Source: Candidatus Epilinea brevis (GTDB taxonomy: Bacteria > Chloroflexota > Anaerolineae > Epilineales > Epilineaceae). Taken from it: a stretch of DNA of 64,000 bases. Made by a program: the position numbers and the translations under genes. The notes beneath the pieces are model-generated. The model did not search any database. It was not told the DNA's origin and saw nothing but the letters and a program-made list of their open reading frames with translations. The stretch covers positions 1 to 64,000 of the forward strand of contig JADJUE010000009.1 in assembly GCA_016710785.1 (NCBI GenBank), written 5' to 3'. Positions within the stretch are counted from its first letter, which is position 1; each line of letters starts with the position of its first letter. Shown here in pieces: positions 58,939 through 64,000 of the stretch.

Positions 58939-59316
58939 TCAAGCCCTGGCCGCGCCTGGCGCATCGGCTTCTTCGCGCACCAGCTCCCAGATCCGTTCGA
59001 GGTCCCCAGCCACCGAACCGTCGCGCTGCGCGAGGAGGCTCAGCACTTCGTAGAGCTCATGGCAGTGGTCGCAAACGTGCAGATGACCGTCCACTCCGGG
59101 CATCCAGCCCGGCGGCTGGCCGTCCAAAGCCTCCAGGTCTACGTAGCGGGCGATGACATCGAGCAGGTCCTTGCAGTCCATGCCTTCGGGCTCGGAAGCC
59201 ATCAGGAAGGCGATGACCTGCAGGACCGCGTCCCCATCGCTGAGGACGTCCATCGCGGCGGTGGGATCGCCGCGATGCGCTGTCGGATGCTGTTCGGGAG
59301 GGTGGTTGGCGGTCAT
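58939..59316 (-). CDS. Putative anti-sigma factor (zinc-binding type)
   Basis: 125 aa from ATG 59316. The centre has H-x-H-x-C-x2-C (HLHVCDHCHELYEVLSLL), close to the H-x3-C-x2-C site of zinc-binding anti-sigma domains, with helices before and after it (DCKDLLDVIARYVDLEAL, ERIWELVREEA). No membrane helix is present, so it is cytoplasmic. It lies directly after an ECF sigma gene, the usual place for its inhibitor. A longer in-frame reading to 59538 overlaps the sigma gene and is rejected. The role is inferred from motif and position. Confidence 0.65.
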   Translation of the reverse strand: MTANHPPEQHPTAHRGDPTAAMDVLSDGDAVLQVIAFLMASEPEGMDCKDLLDVIARYVDLEALDGQPPGWMPGVDGHLHVCDHCHELYEVLSLLAQRDGSVAGDLERIWELVREEADAPGAARA

Positions 59317-59368
59317 GGTGGTTTTCGTTCCTGAGATGCCGATGGATGGCGCCGCTCTTACCCGTTGC

Positions 59369-60076
59369 TCATTCGGAGCCGGCGAAGGAGGCCATGACGT
59401 CGTCGGGGCGCCAGCCGCGGCGCTCGATGGCGCGCCGCAACCCACTGCGCGCGTCATGCAACAGCTTGTAGACATTGTTGCGGTTGGTGCCCAGCGCTGC
59501 GGCCACCGCCTCCGGCGGCTGTCCATCCAGGACCACACGCGTGAGGACCTGCCGCTGCCGCTCCGTCAGGTCCTCGGCCACCGCCAGGCGGATCACGTCC
59601 CAAGCTGCGGCGCGGTTGAGGAGATCCTCCGGACCGGGCCCGGTCTCCCGCGGCTCGGCGATCAGCCGATCCTCGTCCTCGCCGCTGCCGCCCGGCAGAG
59701 GCTCATCCAGGGATCGCTCCGTCCAGCGCCGCCGCCTGAGGTCCGCCGAGGCAACGTTGATGGCGATGCGGTAGGCCCAGGTGGTGAAACGGCTGTCGCC
59801 GCGGAAGCCCCCCATCTCATCCAGCACCTTCAAGGTGGCCAACTGCGCCCAATCCTCAGCCAGTTGACGCACGTCCTCGAAGCTCAGGCGAGCCAGTTCG
59901 GTGCGACGGTGCAGGAGGTAGACCAAGACCACCCGCAGGAGGTAGCGTCGCAGGTCGGCGATGGCCGCCGCCCGCTGGGGCGCCGGCGCCGCCAGGTCGC
60001 GCAGCCAGGCTTCGTTGTCGCGCAGGGTCTCGTCGTTGTCGCGCGCGGTCTCGTTCACCGGCGGTGGGTCATGCAT
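59369..60076 (-). CDS. ECF-type RNA polymerase sigma factor
   Basis: 235 aa. Region 2 (about residues 60-120: LSFEDVRQLAEDWAQLATLK, FRGDSRFTTWAYRIAINVASADLRRRR) binds -10 DNA and core polymerase; a Gly/Asp/Glu-rich linker of about 35 residues follows; region 4 (LTERQRQVLTRVVLDGQPP and NRNNVYKLLHDARSGLRRAIE) is a helix-turn-helix for -35 DNA. The linker is longer than in most ECF factors. Its start overlaps the end of the CCA-type gene by 8 bases, and the anti-sigma gene follows. Signal peptidase genes downstream suggest control of secretion or envelope stress. Confidence 0.9.
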   Translation of the reverse strand: MHDPPPVNETARDNDETLRDNEAWLRDLAAPAPQRAAAIADLRRYLLRVVLVYLLHRRTELARLSFEDVRQLAEDWAQLATLKVLDEMGGFRGDSRFTTWAYRIAINVASADLRRRRWTERSLDEPLPGGSGEDEDRLIAEPRETGPGPEDLLNRAAAWDVIRLAVAEDLTERQRQVLTRVVLDGQPPEAVAAALGTNRNNVYKLLHDARSGLRRAIERRGWRPDDVMASFAGSE

Positions 60077-61415
60077 CCAGGGATCCTCCGTCCGGTAGGA
60101 TGCGTTGTCCGCCGTTCCCGGTCAAGGCGGCCAAGGCCAGTTGGGCGTCGGCGCGCGACAGGATCTCGCCCCGCAGCTGACCGGCGCGCAGCGAGGTCAA
60201 GACCCTTCCCAACTCCGGACTTGGGCGCAGGCCCTGTGCCAGGAGGTCATCGCCATCGACGAAATGCGCCTCGCGCTGCCGCGCCAAGACCGCGGACAGG
60301 CCCGAACCACCGTCGGCTTCGTCGGCGGTGGCCCAGCTCAGCAGCGCCAGGGCGGTCGGGCCGATCCGGTCGAGCCGAACGAGCGCGGCGTCGGGCGGCA
60401 TTCCCGCGGCACAGGCGTCCAGGAATCCGCCGGCATGTTCCAGAACCTCCTGCAAGCGGCCGGGGAGGTCCAGGCGCACGGCGGCGGCCAGCCGCACGGC
60501 GGCCGATTGGCCCAGGAGGAGGGCCGCTGTGACCAGATCGCCGCCGGCTCCGGCGGCGATGGCCGGGCCGACCGCAGGGGTGGTTTGCGGTGTCGCCCGC
60601 AGGCCGGCTGTCACGGCCGTCAAAGCCCCGGCGGCATCCATGTCGCTCAGCAGGCCCAAGGGGTCGGGCTCGGACCAGACCCGCCCGAGTTCGGCGGCCA
60701 GGCGCCGCCCGCTGAGCTGGGCCATCACGGGCAGGCAAGCGGGGACCCGTTCCGCCGTCCGGGGTGCCAGGGCGAAGCCCAGGCGGCGCGCGTAGCGCAG
60801 GCCGCGCCAGACGCGGGTAGGGTCATCCATGAAGCTGCCGGCGTGCAGGACGCGCAACAAGCCGGCCGCCAGGTCCTGGCGGCCGCCGTGCGGATCCACC
60901 AACAGGCCTTCGTCCGGACCGGCCAGGCCCCAGGCCATGGCGTTGATGCTGAAGTCGCGCCGCGCCAGGTCTTCGGTCAGGTCGCCGGGCCTCACCTGCG
61001 GCAGGGCACCAGGATGGCCGTAGGTCTCGGCGCGGGCCTGGACCAGATCCAGGCGCACCGCGTCATCGCTCCAGCTTCGCGTGCCGAAGCGCGGATGCAC
61101 CACCAGCCGCCCAGCAGCCAAGGGCCAGGCGGAAACCAGCGCGGCGTGGCCGGCGGTCACGGTCAGGTCCACCTCGTCCAGACTGCCGGGATGACAGCGA
61201 CCCAGCAGCAGGTCGCGCGGCACGCCGCCCACCAGGTACAGGTGGGCGGCGACCGACCGCGCTGCCGCCAGGACCCGATCGAGCGCCGCGGCGAGCCGCG
61301 GGTCGAGCGCGACCTGCAGGGCGCCGCTCAGCGACGGGGTCGGCGACGAGACCGCTTCAAGCGAGGCCGTAGAGGTCGCTGAACTTGCTTGTGACATAAC
61401 GAACGAAAGCTTCAT
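60069..61415 (-). CDS. tRNA nucleotidyltransferase / poly(A) polymerase family (CCA-type)
   Basis: 448 aa from ATG 61415; ATG 61397 is an alternative. The class II nucleotidyltransferase head is clear: LYLVGGVPRDLLLGR with LDEVDLTVTAGH (catalytic acids), RFGTRSWSDDAVRLDLVQAR, LTEDLARRDFSINAMAW, VDPHGGRQDLAAGLLRVLH and FMDDPTRVWRGLRYARRLGF. The C-terminal half is helical with no HD motif seen. It may be a CCA-adding enzyme (the tRNA here lacks encoded CCA) or a poly(A) polymerase. The start overlaps the carboxypeptidase end by 59 bases; the stop overlaps the sigma gene start. Confidence 0.88.
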   Translation of the reverse strand: MKLSFVMSQASSATSTASLEAVSSPTPSLSGALQVALDPRLAAALDRVLAAARSVAAHLYLVGGVPRDLLLGRCHPGSLDEVDLTVTAGHAALVSAWPLAAGRLVVHPRFGTRSWSDDAVRLDLVQARAETYGHPGALPQVRPGDLTEDLARRDFSINAMAWGLAGPDEGLLVDPHGGRQDLAAGLLRVLHAGSFMDDPTRVWRGLRYARRLGFALAPRTAERVPACLPVMAQLSGRRLAAELGRVWSEPDPLGLLSDMDAAGALTAVTAGLRATPQTTPAVGPAIAAGAGGDLVTAALLLGQSAAVRLAAAVRLDLPGRLQEVLEHAGGFLDACAAGMPPDAALVRLDRIGPTALALLSWATADEADGGSGLSAVLARQREAHFVDGDDLLAQGLRPSPELGRVLTSLRAGQLRGEILSRADAQLALAALTGNGGQRILPDGGSLDA

Positions 61416-62868
61416 GGCCCAGGGGCCGACCGGTCGCGCGCTCGATGAGCGTGTCGGGGGAGAACTTGCGGCCGTGCCGATGCACCTGCTCCCGCAGCCA
61501 GCCCAGCAGGGCGTCGGTGCGTCCGGCGGCCAGATCCAGGCCCACACCGGGGTCGGAAGCCAGGGCAGCCTCGAACATCTGCGCCGCGTGCAGGTTGCCC
61601 AGGGCGTAGGTGGGGAAGTAGCCGAAGCTGGCGCCCGACCAATGTACATCTTGCAGGCAGCCTTCGCGGTCGTCCGGCGGAGCGACCCCCAACAGCCGCT
61701 GCATGCCGTCGCGCCAGGCTCCGGGCAGATCGCCGGCCGGCAGGTCGCCGCTCAGCATGGCCTGCTCCAGCTCGAAGCGCAGGATGATGTGCAGGTTGTA
61801 GGTGAGCTCGTCGGCCTCCACGCGGATCAACGATGGCTGCACCTTGTTGATGGCGCGGTAGAAGGCCTCGGCGTCCGCCTGGCCCAGCTGCTGCGGGAAC
61901 TGGGCCTGCAGGCTGGGGAAGTGGGCGCGCCAGAAGACCCGGCTGCGACCCACCAGGTTCTCGATCATCCGCGACTGTGATTCATGGATGCCTGAGGAGC
62001 AGCCGCGGCCCAGCGGCGTGCGGGCCAAAGCCTCGGCCGTGCCCTGTTCGTACATCGCGTGGCCGCATTCATGCAGGGTGCCGAAGAGCGAAGGCGACAG
62101 GAAGTCGGGGTACCAGCGGGTCGTGATGCGCGCGTCGTTGCGGTCGAAGACGGTGGCGAAGGGATGTACCGCCGTGCCCAGATGCCCGCGGGCGAAGTCA
62201 TAGCCGACGACGGCGCCGACATGCCGGGCGAAGGCCTCCTGGCCCGCCACGGGAAAGGGCTGATGCAGCAGGCTGTCGTCGATGCTCCGGCCGCGCTCCG
62301 CGATCGCTTCCAGCAGCGGCACCGTCGCCGCTTTGACCGCGGCGAAGACCGCCCCCACCTGGGCGGCGCGAGCGCCTTCCTCGTAGCCGTCCAGCAGCGC
62401 GTCGTAGGGATCCTGCTCATAGCCGTAGAGCCCGGCCATCTCCCGTTGCAGCTCGACCAGGTGGCTGAGGTGGGGCTGGAAGTTGCTGAAGTCGTTGTCC
62501 TCCCGCGCCTGCTTCCAGACTGTCCAGGCCGCGGCCCCCACGCGGCTCAGCTCCAGCACGAACGCCTCCGGCAGCTTGCGCGAACGATCGTAGTCGCGGC
62601 GCAGGACGCGGACGAGGCAGCGGCGATCGTCATCTTCCGGCAGGCCGTCCAGCTCAGCGGCCGCGCTCTCGATGGCCGCTCCGTAATCGTCGCTGGTCGC
62701 GAACTGGTGCAGCAGCTGCCGCAGGGTGGTCATCTGCTGCACCCGGGCGCTGTCGCCGGCCTTGGGCATGTTGACCTCGCGATCCCAGCTGAGGACGCTG
62801 AGCGCGCGGCCGATGTCGTGGATGCGGTGCACCTGTTGGAGCAGGGCGTCGGTTGCGGTGGAGGCCAT
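61357..62868 (-). CDS. M32-family metallocarboxypeptidase
   Basis: 503 aa, normal for the family. Releases C-terminal residues from peptides, usually cobalt- or zinc-dependent and cytoplasmic. The active site is complete: GTLHECGHAMYEQG (HExxH), followed by SSGIHESQSRMIENLVGRSR with the third ligand Glu, and near the end SFGYFPTYALGNLHAAQMF. The N-terminus (ALSVLSWDREVNMPKAG with QQMTTL) is also typical. ATG 62868 is used. It lies between a glycosyltransferase-like gene (27-base gap) and the CCA-type gene that overlaps it. Confidence 0.95.
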   Translation of the reverse strand: MASTATDALLQQVHRIHDIGRALSVLSWDREVNMPKAGDSARVQQMTTLRQLLHQFATSDDYGAAIESAAAELDGLPEDDDRRCLVRVLRRDYDRSRKLPEAFVLELSRVGAAAWTVWKQAREDNDFSNFQPHLSHLVELQREMAGLYGYEQDPYDALLDGYEEGARAAQVGAVFAAVKAATVPLLEAIAERGRSIDDSLLHQPFPVAGQEAFARHVGAVVGYDFARGHLGTAVHPFATVFDRNDARITTRWYPDFLSPSLFGTLHECGHAMYEQGTAEALARTPLGRGCSSGIHESQSRMIENLVGRSRVFWRAHFPSLQAQFPQQLGQADAEAFYRAINKVQPSLIRVEADELTYNLHIILRFELEQAMLSGDLPAGDLPGAWRDGMQRLLGVAPPDDREGCLQDVHWSGASFGYFPTYALGNLHAAQMFEAALASDPGVGLDLAAGRTDALLGWLREQVHRHGRKFSPDTLIERATGRPLGHEAFVRYVTSKFSDLYGLA

Positions 62869-62895
62869 GGCGTGTGCCTTTCGTCGTCGGATGCA

Positions 62896-64000
62896 TCAGG
62901 GGAGGCGGCGCTTGACGTTATGCCAGATCCAGCGAAGGTATTGCGCCACTTCGCGGCGCAGGTCCGCTCCGCCGCCGCGCCTGATCGCCTTCCAGGCCTT
63001 CAGGGGCAGTAGTACGAGCGGCGTATGGGGGATGGGAGCCCGAAAGGTGATGGGCAGCTTGCCCTCAGAATACCAGCCGCCGCGGCAGAAGGCGGCGATG
63101 GCGGCCAGCAGGTCGGGGCCCAGGTCGTCGCTGCCGTCGCCGATGGCGGTGCGCTCGAACGGCGGCGCCCAGCCCAGTTCGGCCTGTAGCTCGGCCAGGA
63201 CCCGGTCGCGCTGCGCCGCGTTCTGAAACACAAACAGGTCGGCGTTGCGCAGGTAGTCGCGGTTGCTGAACACCCTGATCGCATGCCGCCGCTCTTGCTC
63301 GCGCTCGAACAGCGGCGCCAGATCGGCCAGGAAGCCAGGCATGGGGTCGCTGTCGGACCAGATCAGCACGACCGGACGGTAGATGGACAAGCGGGCAAAC
63401 GCCAGGCAGCGCCAGTGGGTGGCGACGATGACGTCCGGACCCAGGCGGATCAGGCGGTTGTCCAGGTTGCGGTCGTTCCAGGCGAAGCGCCTCACGCGTG
63501 CCGGCGGGTCGGCCAGAGCGTCCACGTCGCGCCGCGGCAGACAGGGGGTCACGTCATCGCCGGCCGCGATCAGGTGATCCAGAACCGCCTGGGCCCGGGA
63601 CCCTTCCGGCCCATGGCTTTGTCCGAAGCTGGGCAGGCCGTCGGCGCAGAGCAGGGCCACGCGCGCCGGCGTCACGGCGAAGATGCCGTCCAGACCCAGT
63701 TCGTACCACAGGTGCTGCTGGGCCTCGCAGTAGGGCTGGATGAGCATGTGCGCCATGGGATAGGGCCGCCGCGCCTGGCCGAAGAGCGGCAGGATCTCGC
63801 GGTCCGGCCGCTGCCGCAGCGCTTGGACCTTGCGGCGCTCGGCCATGATCTCCGGCAGGAGCGCCAGCACATGGCGCAAGGCCACCAGGGATGCGAGGTC
63901 GCCCAGATGGACCTCGCGCTCCATCTCCGCGGGGCCCAGCGCATGCCAATGCTCCGGATCCAGCAGGTCCTCGCCCTGGGCGCGGCGCTGCATGCGGTCG
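62896..64000 (-). CDS. Glycosyltransferase-like protein, partial (5' end outside window)
   Basis: The frame is open to the window edge; about 368 C-terminal residues are visible. The first part (LLDPEHWHALGPAEMEREVHLGDL, then ALRQRPDREILPLFGQARRPYP) resembles the C-terminal tail of family 2 glycosyltransferases. From about residue 100 comes a second region with HMLIQPYCEAQQHLWYELG, FSNRDYLRNADLFVFQNAAQRD and IGDGSDDLGP, reminiscent of a GT-B acceptor half, with no clear nucleotide motif. A bifunctional or fused transferase is possible. The substrate is not assignable. The gene is upstream of, and co-directional with, the M32 peptidase. Confidence 0.5.
   Translation of the reverse strand, partial: DRMQRRAQGEDLLDPEHWHALGPAEMEREVHLGDLASLVALRHVLALLPEIMAERRKVQALRQRPDREILPLFGQARRPYPMAHMLIQPYCEAQQHLWYELGLDGIFAVTPARVALLCADGLPSFGQSHGPEGSRAQAVLDHLIAAGDDVTPCLPRRDVDALADPPARVRRFAWNDRNLDNRLIRLGPDVIVATHWRCLAFARLSIYRPVVLIWSDSDPMPGFLADLAPLFEREQERRHAIRVFSNRDYLRNADLFVFQNAAQRDRVLAELQAELGWAPPFERTAIGDGSDDLGPDLLAAIAAFCRGGWYSEGKLPITFRAPIPHTPLVLLPLKAWKAIRRGGGADLRREVAQYLRWIWHNVKRRLP

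Overview
This is a high-GC bacterial chromosome segment, most likely from a Chloroflexota member (Anaerolineae/Ardenticatenia-like) recovered as a metagenome assembly. Three things point there: secreted proteins carrying short 'YLP/FLP' tags after the signal peptide or at the C-terminus, a GT-C membrane protein and signal peptidases of the kind common in that phylum, and a mosaic of housekeeping runs and large exported proteins. The lineage is an inference. No rRNA or phage region is present.

Layout. 1-5.5 kb is rich in frameshifts: rnhB, yraN, miaA, a beta-propeller protein and an Rpn-type nuclease are all recognisable but spread over several frames, most easily explained by indel errors. 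5.6-13.6 kb holds a ROK sugar kinase, mutS and metH. 13.7-16.6 kb is an AT-richer island of two lipoproteins followed by a nested 145-bp palindrome. 16.6-26.2 kb is an extracytoplasmic block: an exported PEP/pyruvate-binding ATP-grasp-like protein with two small membrane proteins, a pectate-lyase-like beta-helix protein, a sorbosone-dehydrogenase-like protein and a vWA lipoprotein ending in a 24-G tract. 26.3-29.3 kb holds an MBOAT/wax-synthase-like acyltransferase, two paralogous four-helix membrane proteins, a double hairpin and a broken membrane-protein gene. 29.3-33.1 kb holds an MhqD/MhqO-like pair and a DEAD-box helicase with nine 12-13-residue glycine/arginine repeats. 33.2-39.1 kb is one giant modular beta-helix surface protein.

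39.3-64 kb is a dense housekeeping stretch. smc diverges from a rightward chain (glycosyltransferase, moaC, selD, fabF, rnc, secreted protein, flavin reductase, phosphatase-superfamily enzyme, GT-C protein), most of whose members overlap by ATGA. A leftward series follows: def, then tRNA-Ser, serS, radA, two signal peptidases, a putative anti-sigma, an ECF sigma factor, a CCA-adding-type enzyme, an M32 carboxypeptidase and a partial glycosyltransferase-like gene.

The most notable result is that selD is itself a selenoprotein gene. Its reading frame starts 81 bases before the first ATG after the TGA and crosses an in-frame TGA (44330-44332) at the catalytic Cys position, followed by a SECIS-like hairpin. 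It lies next to moaC, linking selenium and molybdopterin supply. A second regulatory theme is TATACT -10 boxes exactly 8 nt before the start codons of mutS and smc, suggesting leaderless transcripts.
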